DNA of 64,000 nt from Rhodoluna sp. (GTDB lineage: Bacteria > Actinomycetota > Actinomycetes > Actinomycetales > Microbacteriaceae). This document shows positions 27,512 to 35,614 of the stretch, in pieces. The stretch spans positions 62,001 to 126,000 of the forward strand of contig NZ_JAHEIM010000002.1 of NCBI RefSeq assembly GCF_024639375.1, read 5' to 3'. The position numbers were made by a program, and so were the translations under genes. Numbering within the stretch: position 1 is the first letter of the stretch; each line of letters begins with the position of its first letter. Under the pieces are notes generated by a model. The model did not search any database and had not been told where the DNA came from. It was given only the letters and a program-made list of their open reading frames with translations.

Positions 27512-28399
27512 ATGAAGAAAACCACTTGGGCCGCAATTGCGCTTACAGCGGTTGCAGTTTCTTGGGGCGCAGCATTCGTTCTAATGAAAGACGCAATCAA
27601 CGCGCAGCCGTTTTATGACTTTCTTGCGATTCGATTCACAATCGCAGCAGCGGTGATGATTGCTTTTCGCCCTCGTGTTTTCAAAGCCATCGACAAAACC
27701 ATGCTTAAGCACGGCATTCCCCTGGGATTACTTTTGGCGTCGGGATACATCACTCAAACAATTGGTCTTGAACTTTCTACTGCAGCCATCACCGGTTTCA
27801 TCACCGGCCTTTACGTGGTTTTGACTCCCCTTTTTGGTTGGCTCATTTTTCAGCAAAAAGTTGGCAAGCAACTTATCTGGGGCGTTGCCCTGGCAACAGT
27901 GGCCCTGGCACTCATTTCTATCAATGGCGTGAGTTTTGAAATAGGGCAGCTGTGGGTTGTTTTGTGTGCCGTGCTATTTGCCGCCCACATTGTTGGCCTA
28001 GGTGTTTGGAGCCCTGGCAAAGATGTTTACGCACTCACCCTGGTTCAGCTTTTGGTGGTTGGCGCGGTTAGTTGGGTCGGGGCATTCACCGATGGTGCTT
28101 ACCAATCTCCCCCGGATGGCGCCGGCTGGTTCGCGGTTCTGTTCACCGCTGTGTTCTCAACGGCAATTGCCTTCTTGGTGCAGACCTGGTCGCAATCCAT
28201 TATGGATGCCTCGCGAGTGGCGATTCTGCTAACCAGTGAAGTGGTTTGGGCGGCAGTTATCGCTGTGATGATTGGCCAGGAATCCCTAGCTTTCAAGACC
28301 GTGATTGGCGGTGCCATCATGATCGCTGCCATGTTGATTGTGGAGTGGCCAACAAAAGAGGTGCGGGAAGAACTTATCCAGCCGCGCTTGTTAGACTAA
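27512..28399 (+). CDS. EamA/DMT family transporter
   Basis: A 295-residue inner-membrane protein with about ten spans in two EamA repeats; the first starts WAAIALTAVAVSWGAAFVLMKDAI and the second LWVVLCAVLFAAHIVGLGVW. DMT transporters move amino acids, metabolites or toxins; the substrate is not evident. An ATG at 27512 is preferred over the adjacent TTG. It is followed by tRNA-Lys with no terminator between. Confidence 0.9.
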   Translation: MKKTTWAAIALTAVAVSWGAAFVLMKDAINAQPFYDFLAIRFTIAAAVMIAFRPRVFKAIDKTMLKHGIPLGLLLASGYITQTIGLELSTAAITGFITGLYVVLTPLFGWLIFQQKVGKQLIWGVALATVALALISINGVSFEIGQLWVVLCAVLFAAHIVGLGVWSPGKDVYALTLVQLLVVGAVSWVGAFTDGAYQSPPDGAGWFAVLFTAVFSTAIAFLVQTWSQSIMDASRVAILLTSEVVWAAVIAVMIGQESLAFKTVIGGAIMIAAMLIVEWPTKEVREELIQPRLLD

Positions 28400-28422
28400 T
28401 AGGCGTTGCCTTTTGGCAGCAT

Positions 28423-28496
28423 GGGCCTCTAGCTCAGTTGGTTAGAGCAACGGACTTTTAATCCGTGGGTCGTCGGTTCGATCCCGACGGGGCCTA
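28423..28496 (+). tRNA. tRNA-Lys (anticodon TTT)
   Basis: A 74-base cloverleaf: acceptor GGGCCTC/GGGGCCT (one G-T pair at the end), D stem GCTC/GAGC, anticodon stem ACGGA/TCCGT around CTTTTAA (anticodon TTT), T stem GTCGG/CCGAC around TTCGATC, discriminator A. The 3' CCA is not encoded (CGA follows), unlike the tRNA-Thr gene in this window. Confidence 0.96.
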
Positions 28497-28497
28497 C

Positions 28498-28533
28498 GAG
28501 AACCTCATCCTCCACGATGAGGTTTTCTTTTTT
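28498..28533 (+). terminator. Rho-independent terminator after tRNA-Lys
   Basis: GAGAACCTCAT, an 8-base loop, ATGAGGTTTTC and six T's. The T run overlaps the TAA stop of the convergent aldehyde dehydrogenase gene. The opposite strand has no T run, so it acts mainly on the plus strand. Confidence 0.85.
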
Positions 28534-29986
28534 AACGCTCGCGGTGAATTGACTTCATGCGCACATACGCGCCAATGGCCTCTGGGCCATATTCCATGCC
28601 CATGCCGCTGTCTTTCCAGCCACCAAACGGTGCGGCCAGGTTTGAACCGTAGAAGTTGATGCCAACCGAACCAGTTTCGATTCGGTGCGCCAACTTTTCG
28701 GCGCGATCTGGGTCGCTGGTGAAAATCGAACCGCCGAGTCCGAAGGCTGAGTCGTTAGCAATTCGCACTGCATCGTCTTCGTCTTCAAAAGGAATGACCA
28801 CCAATACCGGGCCAAAGATTTCTTCTTGAGCAATGCGCATGCTGTTGTCGACGTTGGCAAACACGGTTGGCTTCACATAGAAACCGCGCTCAATGCCTTC
28901 CGGCATTCCCTCGCCGCCAACGGCTACCTGAGCGCCTTCGGCAATGCCAATGCGAATGTACTCAGCAACGGTGTCGCGCTGGCGACTCGAGGCTGACGGG
29001 CCATAAACGGTGGCCGGGTCAAACGGGTCGCCAATTTTGGTTGCTGCCACAGTTGCAGCCACTGCATCGACGACATCTTTGTAGATGCTTTTTGGTGCCA
29101 GGATGCGGGTTGAGTTGTAGCAAGTTTGGCCAGTGTTGCGCAAACAGGTGCGATTCAAAATGCTGGCAAAATCTTCGAGCTTGGCATCAGGCAGAATGAT
29201 GCTCGCTGACTTACCGCCAAGTTCGAGAGTGACTGGGCGAAGCAATCTTGCAGCCTGTTCGGCAATCGTGCGGCCGGCCCCGGTTGAACCGGTGAAGGCA
29301 ACCTTGGCAACCAACGGGTGCTGCACCAGTAGACCACCGGTTTTTGCATTACCAGTGACTAGGTTGATTACGCCTGCTGGAATACCTGCAGCAACTGATG
29401 CTTCAATGAGAACGCGCAAGTCAAGTGGAGTTTCGGAAGCTGGCTTGATGACCACTGTGCAACCAGCAATCAGTGCCGGCGCAAGCTTCACCATCACAAG
29501 TGTTAGCGGAAAGTTCCAAGGAGCAATCAACACACAAACGCCGCGCGGTTCGCGACGAACTACCGTGTATTTATTTGGCGAACCCGGAAAGTCACGACGA
29601 TCATCTTGGTCGACATAATCAGCCAGCGATGCGTAGTAGCGCAAAATGCCAGCCGAGTGCGAGGCAGCCGACGAGCTTTCAGAAATAGGTGTTCCGTTTT
29701 CTGTGGTGATCATGCGACCCATTGCATCACCACGAGCAGTAAGTTCGTCGGCAAACTTCAACATAATTTCGGCACGCTTGGCTGCGCCGATTTCGCTCCA
29801 CACGCCACTCTTAAAAGCCGCACGTGCAGCTTTTACCGCAGCATCGGCATCGGCCTCATCGCCAACTGGAACCTCGCCCCAGATTTCTTCGGTGGCTGGG
29901 TTGGCAACTCGGTTTCGTTCGGTCGAGTGAGCCTTTACCCACTGACCTCCAATAAAGAGGTCATCGTGGAACTCTTGAAGTTTCAT
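28532..29986 (-). CDS. NAD(P)-dependent aldehyde dehydrogenase of the cre-like cluster
   Basis: A 484-residue ALDH-superfamily enzyme oxidising an aldehyde to an acid. The cofactor site reads APWNFPLTLVMVKLAPALIAG and FTGSTGAGRTIAEQA; the general base Glu is in LELGGKSASI and the nucleophile Cys in NTGQTCYNSTRI. The ATG at 29986 gives the family N-terminus; longer readings add unrelated residues. It is the last gene of the nine-gene minus-strand unit containing the P450 and the PEP-dependent kinase. In context it would convert 4-hydroxybenzaldehyde (or its phosphate ester) to the acid, the aldehyde dehydrogenase step of the C. glutamicum cre pathway. Confidence 0.88.
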   Translation of the reverse strand: MKLQEFHDDLFIGGQWVKAHSTERNRVANPATEEIWGEVPVGDEADADAAVKAARAAFKSGVWSEIGAAKRAEIMLKFADELTARGDAMGRMITTENGTPISESSSAASHSAGILRYYASLADYVDQDDRRDFPGSPNKYTVVRREPRGVCVLIAPWNFPLTLVMVKLAPALIAGCTVVIKPASETPLDLRVLIEASVAAGIPAGVINLVTGNAKTGGLLVQHPLVAKVAFTGSTGAGRTIAEQAARLLRPVTLELGGKSASIILPDAKLEDFASILNRTCLRNTGQTCYNSTRILAPKSIYKDVVDAVAATVAATKIGDPFDPATVYGPSASSRQRDTVAEYIRIGIAEGAQVAVGGEGMPEGIERGFYVKPTVFANVDNSMRIAQEEIFGPVLVVIPFEDEDDAVRIANDSAFGLGGSIFTSDPDRAEKLAHRIETGSVGINFYGSNLAAPFGGWKDSGMGMEYGPEAIGAYVRMKSIHRER

Positions 29987-29994
29987 GCTTAGTC

Positions 29995-30639
29995 CTAAAT
30001 AACGTCGAGCTTTAGAAGTTCGATAGAACGCGCCAACTCCGCTGAGGCAAGTGCACGCGCGGTTTCGGTGATCAACTCTGGATAAGTGGTTTCCTGAAGT
30101 TGAATGCGGTACTGGCTTGGAGTCTTTTTGAACCAACCGCTGGCCAAAGCAATGCCAGCAGGAGTAAAGCGCCAGAGTCGGTCTGCGTCACGCACCAGTG
30201 AGTCTTCGATGCTGTAAGACTCCATGCGTGTGTCGTGACCATCGATAATGTCGGTGACGCGCTTGATGGTTTCTTCGTCGTATCCCAAGCCAGGCAACAC
30301 TTCCCGGGCGATGTTGCAGCCCTCTAGTTCGTGAAGTCGACGAATGTCACTCTTGCGCCAATCACCTTGAAAACCCTCGGTGAAAATCTTCGATTCATCG
30401 CAACGAGACCAACCGGTGTCGTGCAACAGAATTGCGGTGCGAGTGACCAGCGGGTCAGCTTCTGGGTGTGCATCCAGAAGAAACTCGGCAAACATCACCG
30501 AAAGCGGAGTGTGAATGTCATTGCCGCGAGAACGCAACGGCTGCTCCACTGCGCGCCACAGGTCATCCAAGTTTGTCCAGGTGCCACTTGGGTTTTTACC
30601 GCCGGCAACAGTGGCGACAGTTTCGATCGTGTAAGACAT
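29995..30639 (-). CDS. creD: HD-domain phosphohydrolase, copy 1 (CreD-like)
   Basis: A 214-residue metal-dependent HD protein with H43 (GNDIHTPL), the HD pair H73-D74 (LLHDTGW), then DIIDGHDTRMES and DADRLWRF. In the C. glutamicum cre pathway an HD-type phosphohydrolase, CreD, removes phosphate from oxidised cresyl-phosphate intermediates. This protein has a paralogue in the same operon (33012-33713), so which one is the CreD equivalent is unclear. The ATG at 30639 has GAAAG upstream; the alternative TTG at 30648 is weaker. It lies 15 bases after the ferredoxin reductase gene and 8 before the aldehyde dehydrogenase gene. Confidence 0.78.
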   Translation of the reverse strand: MSYTIETVATVAGGKNPSGTWTNLDDLWRAVEQPLRSRGNDIHTPLSVMFAEFLLDAHPEADPLVTRTAILLHDTGWSRCDESKIFTEGFQGDWRKSDIRRLHELEGCNIAREVLPGLGYDEETIKRVTDIIDGHDTRMESYSIEDSLVRDADRLWRFTPAGIALASGWFKKTPSQYRIQLQETTYPELITETARALASAELARSIELLKLDVI

Positions 30640-30654
30640 CTTGTTCAACTTTCG

Positions 30655-31890
30655 TTAAGCGGTGACTAGGGTTTTTAGAGCTACCGAAGAATCCGCAGCG
30701 GCATCCGCTGGAATTGTTTGAGCATTGGTGAGGCATTTGCGAACTGCCATGTAATCGGAAACGTGGTTGACCGCATCAACAGCGATGAGTCGACCGTTTT
30801 TGTAATACAAAACACTGAATGAATCTTCATCTGGATTGCCACGTACAACCGTTTGGTCATAACCGGTAGAAAGGCCAGCAATCTGAAGTTTGATGTCGGC
30901 CTGGTCACTCCAGAACCATGGCAACGCGTGGTAGCTCTCGCGCTTGCCCAACAGAGTCTTGGCTGCAACGTGAGCCTGGTCAACCGCATTCTGCACCGAC
31001 TCGAGTCGAACCAAGCCTTCTGAGCCAGTTGGGTTTGGCAACATCACGGCATCGCCGGCTGCAACAACAAGTGGGTTCGAAGTCTGAGCAAATTCATCAA
31101 CCAGAATTGCGCCATTTGCCAACTCGAGACCAAGTAGGTTAGCCACTTCGGTGCGAGCCAGCACACCAATGCCAACCATCACGATTTCAGCTGGAATCAC
31201 TGAGCCATCTTCGAGGGCAACACCACTGACTTTGCCGTTGGCACCTTCGAAGTGACTGATTCGCGCGTTTAGTGTGATCTTCGCGCCGCGACGCTCGTGG
31301 GCGTTCTTGAAGTATTCACTGGTGAATGGGCAAACTGCGCGGGCCATCATGCGATCTGCGCCTTCAAGCACTGTCACATTTTTGCCAGCCTTGGTGGCCA
31401 CTGCAGCAACCTCAAGACCAATGAAACCACCACCGATAACCACGACGTTTTTGGCAGCTTCCCAACGCTCTTTTAGTTTGCGGGCATCTGCCAACGAACG
31501 CATGTAGAGCACACCATCAAGGTCTGAGCCTGCGATCTCCAGCTTGCGTGGGACCGACCCTGGGGTTAGCGCCATGCGATCAAACTCAATGGTCTTGCCC
31601 GAAGCGGTGGTGGCAACACCGCCGTTTTCAGTGGTGCTGATGTTAACCACGGCATCACCCAAAACCAACTCGATGTTGTTGTCGGCATAGAACTTTTGGT
31701 TTCTAAACTCAAGACTCTCTTCATCGGCCTCGCCATAAAGAAATGCCTTCGACAGCGGAGGTCGCTGATATGGAAGTTGACTCTCGTCGCCAATCATCGT
31801 GATTGAACCAGTGAATCCTTCTTCACGAAGGCTGTCGGCAATCTGCATGCCGGCTTGGCCGGCACCAATGATGAGAATTTTGTTTGTCAT
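30655..31890 (-). CDS. creE: FAD-dependent ferredoxin reductase (P450 electron transfer, CreE-like)
   Basis: A 411-residue NADH-ferredoxin reductase of the putidaredoxin/rhodocoxin reductase type. The FAD site is LIIGAGQAGMQIADSLREEG, the NAD site VVVIGGGFIGLEVAAVATKAG, and a third FAD contact is VVAAGDAVMLPNP. It supplies electrons through the adjacent ferredoxin to the P450. Only two bases separate it from the ferredoxin gene. The class I system P450 plus reductase plus ferredoxin matches CreJEF. The final 20 residues are a low-conservation Ala/Ser-rich tail. Confidence 0.9.
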   Translation of the reverse strand: MTNKILIIGAGQAGMQIADSLREEGFTGSITMIGDESQLPYQRPPLSKAFLYGEADEESLEFRNQKFYADNNIELVLGDAVVNISTTENGGVATTASGKTIEFDRMALTPGSVPRKLEIAGSDLDGVLYMRSLADARKLKERWEAAKNVVVIGGGFIGLEVAAVATKAGKNVTVLEGADRMMARAVCPFTSEYFKNAHERRGAKITLNARISHFEGANGKVSGVALEDGSVIPAEIVMVGIGVLARTEVANLLGLELANGAILVDEFAQTSNPLVVAAGDAVMLPNPTGSEGLVRLESVQNAVDQAHVAAKTLLGKRESYHALPWFWSDQADIKLQIAGLSTGYDQTVVRGNPDEDSFSVLYYKNGRLIAVDAVNHVSDYMAVRKCLTNAQTIPADAAADSSVALKTLVTA

Positions 31891-31892
31891 GA

Positions 31893-32216
31893 TTAGACCT
31901 GCTTCGGTGCAATCGTTACTCGAAGGCCATCAAAATCTGCACACATCTTGATTTGGCAGCTTAGGCGTGAGTGTTCACGACGATCGGTTACTGCGCCATC
32001 GAGCATGTCATCTTCGACTTCACCCGGGCCACCAACTACGTCTGCAAATTCATCCGCTACAAAAACATGGCAGGTGGCACAGGCGCAAGCGCCGCCACAC
32101 TCGGCAACGATTCCGCGAACACCATTCTTAACTGCAGTCTCCATTACTGAATCGCCATCGCGAGCGTCCAGAGTAGTTTCTGAACCATCCGGAAGGATGT
32201 ATGTGACTTTTGGCAT
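31893..32216 (-). CDS. creF: [2Fe-2S] ferredoxin, adrenodoxin/putidaredoxin type (CreF-like)
   Basis: A 107-residue electron carrier. The cluster ligands follow the vertebrate-type spacing C40-x5-C46-x2-C49-x37-C87 (AECGGACACATCHV and LSCQIKM). The Asp/Glu-rich stretch after the cluster (FADVVGGPGEVEDDMLDG) is the usual docking surface for reductase and P450. It is placed between the reductase gene and an SDR gene in the P450 operon, so its partner is almost certainly the P450 at 36750-37985. Confidence 0.93.
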   Translation of the reverse strand: MPKVTYILPDGSETTLDARDGDSVMETAVKNGVRGIVAECGGACACATCHVFVADEFADVVGGPGEVEDDMLDGAVTDRREHSRLSCQIKMCADFDGLRVTIAPKQV

Positions 32217-32247
32217 TATGGCTACTTTCTGTTGTGCTTCTGTTTGG

Positions 32248-33009
32248 TTAGATGAATTGCTTGCCGCCGTCGACCACCAGGGTTTGACCCGTGATGAAAT
32301 CGGCTTTGGTTGAAGCTAAAAAGATTGCTGCGCCAACGATGTCTTCTGGTTGACTTGCTCGTTTAAGTGCACCACGGTCTACTCCGTAATTCTCGGCATT
32401 CTCAATGAGTGAGAGACTGGCATCGGTCAAAGTGAACCCCGGGGCAATTGCGTTCACGGTCACACCGCTTGCGCCAACTTCTTTGGCCATCACGCGGGTC
32501 AAACCAATCACCGCGGATTTCGACGCAACGTAGTGCATCCAAAGAGGTGAACCACTGAACACAGTGGCCGAAGCGATGTTCACAATGCGTCCACCCGGTT
32601 GAGTCATCTTTGGGTAGACCGAAGCAGAACATAGCCAAGCACCCTTGACGTTCACGGCCATCACGCGATCCCAGTCGTCTGGGTCGATGTCGGTGAATTT
32701 CTCTCGCTTGATGGTTGCGTAGATTGCTGCGTTGTTCACCAGCACATCGATGCGACCAAAAGCTTTGATTGCCTCTTCGGCAAGGTTGTCGGTTGACTGC
32801 TTCTTAGTGACATCAACCTGAATAGCTTTAGCCTGACCACCTGCAGCTTCAACCAACTTAACGGTTTCTGCTAGGCCAGCCTCTTGCAGGTCAGCCGCAA
32901 TTATCTTGGCGCCCTCGGCCGCAAAGCCCAGGGCAAATTCGCGACCCAAGCCACCGGCCGCGCCGGTGATGATGACTACTTTGTCGTTCAGTTCGAATCC
33001 GACTGCCAT
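32248..33009 (-). CDS. Short-chain dehydrogenase/reductase of the cre-like cluster
   Basis: A 253-residue classical SDR: cofactor loop TGAAGGLGREFALGF, Asp ending strand 2 (IIAADLQEAG, suggesting NAD), NNAAIY, and catalytic Ser-Tyr-Lys with YVASKSAVIGL. In context it likely oxidises the benzylic alcohol (4-hydroxybenzyl alcohol or its phosphate) to the aldehyde. The cre pathway of C. glutamicum includes one dedicated alcohol dehydrogenase and one aldehyde dehydrogenase; this would be the alcohol step. It starts three bases from the second HD gene's stop. Confidence 0.85.
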   Translation of the reverse strand: MAVGFELNDKVVIITGAAGGLGREFALGFAAEGAKIIAADLQEAGLAETVKLVEAAGGQAKAIQVDVTKKQSTDNLAEEAIKAFGRIDVLVNNAAIYATIKREKFTDIDPDDWDRVMAVNVKGAWLCSASVYPKMTQPGGRIVNIASATVFSGSPLWMHYVASKSAVIGLTRVMAKEVGASGVTVNAIAPGFTLTDASLSLIENAENYGVDRGALKRASQPEDIVGAAIFLASTKADFITGQTLVVDGGKQFI

Positions 33010-33011
33010 CT

Positions 33012-33713
33012 CTATTCCTTTGGTCGATACGTTTTAGAAAGCTGCGGGGTCTGATCAATGCAAGCCAGGCTCACGAGCACTCGGCTCATGGCGCGACCAG
33101 CATCGGTAAAAAGCTCGTTGTAAGCGCGAAAAGCGCAGAGTCGTAATGACTGCTCATCGTTGAGGCCGAACCAGTCGTTTACAACGCGACGGCCGTGCGG
33201 GGTGACTCGCCAAATTTTGTCGGCGTCTTTCACTAGCGAGTCATTCAAGCTGATCGGTTGCAAGCGCGAATCGTGACCGTCGATGATGTCACAAATCTCA
33301 TCAATGTCTGAGGCAGGCAAACCAACCTCGGTAAGAATGCGTCGAGCAATCTTGGCGCCTTCTTTTTCGTGCTGAATGATCAGGTGAGCTCGTGAGCCGT
33401 CTTTGTCTGGCGCGATGGCCTCAAGGTTTTCGCGCTCGTCAACGGTTGACCAACCGATGTCGTGAATCAGAATTGCTGGCAACACAATGTTTTCTTGTGC
33501 TTCTGGAATCTGCGACAGCAAAGCATTTGCAATGCCATAGGCATACAGGCAGTGTGCGTCATTATCGCGAGTCTTTAGGTAATCCTTGGCAAGCTGCCAA
33601 ATGGCAGCATCACGATCGGTGAGTTGAATTAGCCCAGGCACCATTTCTGGTGCTGGCAATTTAGCCGTGACTTCACGACCTAAGTAATTAACTACTTCGC
33701 GAGATGCTGCCAT
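33012..33713 (-). CDS. HD-domain phosphohydrolase, copy 2 (CreD-like)
   Basis: A 233-residue HD protein paralogous to the one at 29995-30639. It shows H54 (NDAHCLYAYG), the HD pair H84-D85 (ILIHDIGWSTVDE), DIIDGHDSRLQP and DADKIWRVTPHGR, all aligned with the other copy. Both conserve a Trp-rich segment after the last Asp (VNDWFGLN here, SGWFKKT there), unlike generic HD phosphatases, which suggests a shared specialised substrate. It lies directly upstream of the SDR gene and downstream of the PEP-dependent kinase gene. Two hydrolases may separate phosphate removal at different oxidation states, or form a heteromer. Confidence 0.78.
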   Translation of the reverse strand: MAASREVVNYLGREVTAKLPAPEMVPGLIQLTDRDAAIWQLAKDYLKTRDNDAHCLYAYGIANALLSQIPEAQENIVLPAILIHDIGWSTVDERENLEAIAPDKDGSRAHLIIQHEKEGAKIARRILTEVGLPASDIDEICDIIDGHDSRLQPISLNDSLVKDADKIWRVTPHGRRVVNDWFGLNDEQSLRLCAFRAYNELFTDAGRAMSRVLVSLACIDQTPQLSKTYRPKE

Positions 33714-33734
33714 TTGTCTGCTGCTTTCTAGAAA

Positions 33735-35552
33735 TTAACCAATGATTTCGACTGTGCCTGATGATCCGTCAACGCGAAGCATCATGCCTGTCTTAATCTT
33801 TGTTGACGCAGAACCGGTTCCGGTCACGGCTGGCAGGCCGTATTCGCGACAAACGATGGCTGCGTGGCTCATCATGCCGCCGATGTCGGTAACAGTTGCC
33901 TTGATCTTGCCGAATACCGGACCCCATGACGGTGCAGTAACTGGCGCAACGAGGATTTCGCCCTGCTGCAACTGGTCTAACTGTTCTGGGCCGGTGATAA
34001 TGCGGGCGATGCCCTCGACAACACCTGGTGATGCGGCCATGCCCTTCAATTGGTTCGGGTCATCGTCGTCGCTGCCCAACCACTGCGCCACCTGCTCGGT
34101 GGTGATACCCCAAAGCATGATGGTGAATGGCTCGTTGATTTCTGCAGGTGGCTCGTTGAATGCCGGAACCGGACGAGCGGTTGCCAAAGCATCAACGATC
34201 TTGCGGCGGCGTTCGATCTCTTCTGGCCAGTAGCTTGGCGCGATGCAGTCTGCGCCCACTCCCCAACCGGTGGCAAGGTCGAACAACACTGGTCGAACTT
34301 CATCGCGGGTTAGGTACAACATGTCATCTGGGTTGTTCCAGAATCCGTAGCCATGAAGCACTCGGGATAGTTGGCGAACCTTGCGCCAGAACACACCCAT
34401 TGTCCAGTGCTCGATGTAGAAGTTGTGGTCTTCAACGTATGGATAAACAATGCGAGCAAGACCAAGCTTGCCTTCGAATGTTGCCAAAGCCTCTGGGCTC
34501 AACAGTTCGCCGTATTCAGAGACGATTCGGTCACGCTCAACGATTAGGGCATCCTTAGGGCGGTGTAGCTGCTCACCCTTAACCGCACGCGCTACGTAGT
34601 CCTGGATGTATCCCATAGGCAGGTCTAGGTGATCGCGCCAGTAGACGTCTGAACCGTAGAAACCATTGCCCGAGGTGTAGTTGAACCAAGGGTCCTGTGC
34701 GTTGTTCCAAGCGGTAACCCACTCGCGACCCTTTTCGGTCTTAGCAAGCTCAGCAAGAATGTCATCCGCGCCGTTCTTGGTAGCAAATACATCGCCAAGA
34801 CCAAGGTTGCTCGCCAACATTGCCAAGCTCTTGAGTTCATCGTCTGGACGGAATAGAACAGAGTCCACACCCATAACCATCTTGGCAACTGCCAAGTCAG
34901 GAATGTTTGGGAACGATTCTTTACAGAAGCTAAAGAAGTCAAGGTAAGCAACGTAGCCGAGGTTTAGGAACTCGAAGTGGTATTCCCAGTTGCGGTAACA
35001 AAGCTGAATTAGGCGATCGTAGTCAGCCATCATCTTTGCAGTTGGGTCAATGCCCGCACCTGACTCGATGTCGGCCCAATCCACCATCTCTGGCAGTGCC
35101 TTGAATTCGATGGCGTCCATCTCTTCGATGGTTGCGTGAACCTTCTTCTTCCAGTTCTCAAGCAAGCTCTCCCAGTTTTGGAAGTAGTGACCGGCGCGCT
35201 GCAAGAAGTGAGGCACGCGATCTGCAATAAGTTCTGGCGCAACACCAACCGGGCTCATGTAGCAGAAGCCGTTGTGAATGCGGAACTCAATTCCGTTGGC
35301 TGGCGGGATGATGTAGTGACGGGTGTTGTAGGCACCTAGACAGCGAACTGCGTATTCAACACCAATGGTTTCGAATGGCTTGAATACGTTAGGCCAGTGC
35401 TGGCTGTCACAGAACCAAAATTTCTGGTCTTCTTTTTCGCGCAGGTTGTCGCGAAAGACCATGTTGTAGGGGTAAAGCTCTTGCCAACCCTCAGCGCCAG
35501 CCGGTGCAGCTAGATCATATGGGGAGTCAAAACTTTTGCGCTTTTGAGACAT
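33735..35552 (-). CDS. creH: PEP-synthase-like phosphotransfer subunit with C-terminal mobile His domain (CreH / phenylphosphate synthase alpha-like)
   Basis: A 605-residue protein. The last about 90 residues form the swivelling phosphohistidine domain of PEP-utilising enzymes (GGMMSHAAIVCREYGLPAV, phospho-His H563). The preceding about 500 residues do not look like the PEP/pyruvate TIM barrel; they are aromatic-rich (Trp, Tyr, Phe) and presumably bind the phenol. This architecture is that of the large subunit of phenylphosphate synthase and of CreH in the cresol pathway, where phosphate passes from ATP through His to the phenolic oxygen. The ATP-grasp partner is the next upstream gene. The symbol follows C. 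glutamicum gene order and is tentative between creH and creI. Confidence 0.82.
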   Translation of the reverse strand: MSQKRKSFDSPYDLAAPAGAEGWQELYPYNMVFRDNLREKEDQKFWFCDSQHWPNVFKPFETIGVEYAVRCLGAYNTRHYIIPPANGIEFRIHNGFCYMSPVGVAPELIADRVPHFLQRAGHYFQNWESLLENWKKKVHATIEEMDAIEFKALPEMVDWADIESGAGIDPTAKMMADYDRLIQLCYRNWEYHFEFLNLGYVAYLDFFSFCKESFPNIPDLAVAKMVMGVDSVLFRPDDELKSLAMLASNLGLGDVFATKNGADDILAELAKTEKGREWVTAWNNAQDPWFNYTSGNGFYGSDVYWRDHLDLPMGYIQDYVARAVKGEQLHRPKDALIVERDRIVSEYGELLSPEALATFEGKLGLARIVYPYVEDHNFYIEHWTMGVFWRKVRQLSRVLHGYGFWNNPDDMLYLTRDEVRPVLFDLATGWGVGADCIAPSYWPEEIERRRKIVDALATARPVPAFNEPPAEINEPFTIMLWGITTEQVAQWLGSDDDDPNQLKGMAASPGVVEGIARIITGPEQLDQLQQGEILVAPVTAPSWGPVFGKIKATVTDIGGMMSHAAIVCREYGLPAVTGTGSASTKIKTGMMLRVDGSSGTVEIIG

Positions 35553-35614
35553 GTCTAATCACTTTCTTAGTTCTCTTCGTTGAGGAGTTGCAGAGTGTTG
35601 TGACGCGATAAGTG

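Noticed and set aside
34160-34558. 132-codon frame antisense to the PEP-synthase-like gene
   Set aside because: It lies entirely inside a strongly supported gene and has an Arg/Leu/Cys-rich shadow-like composition.
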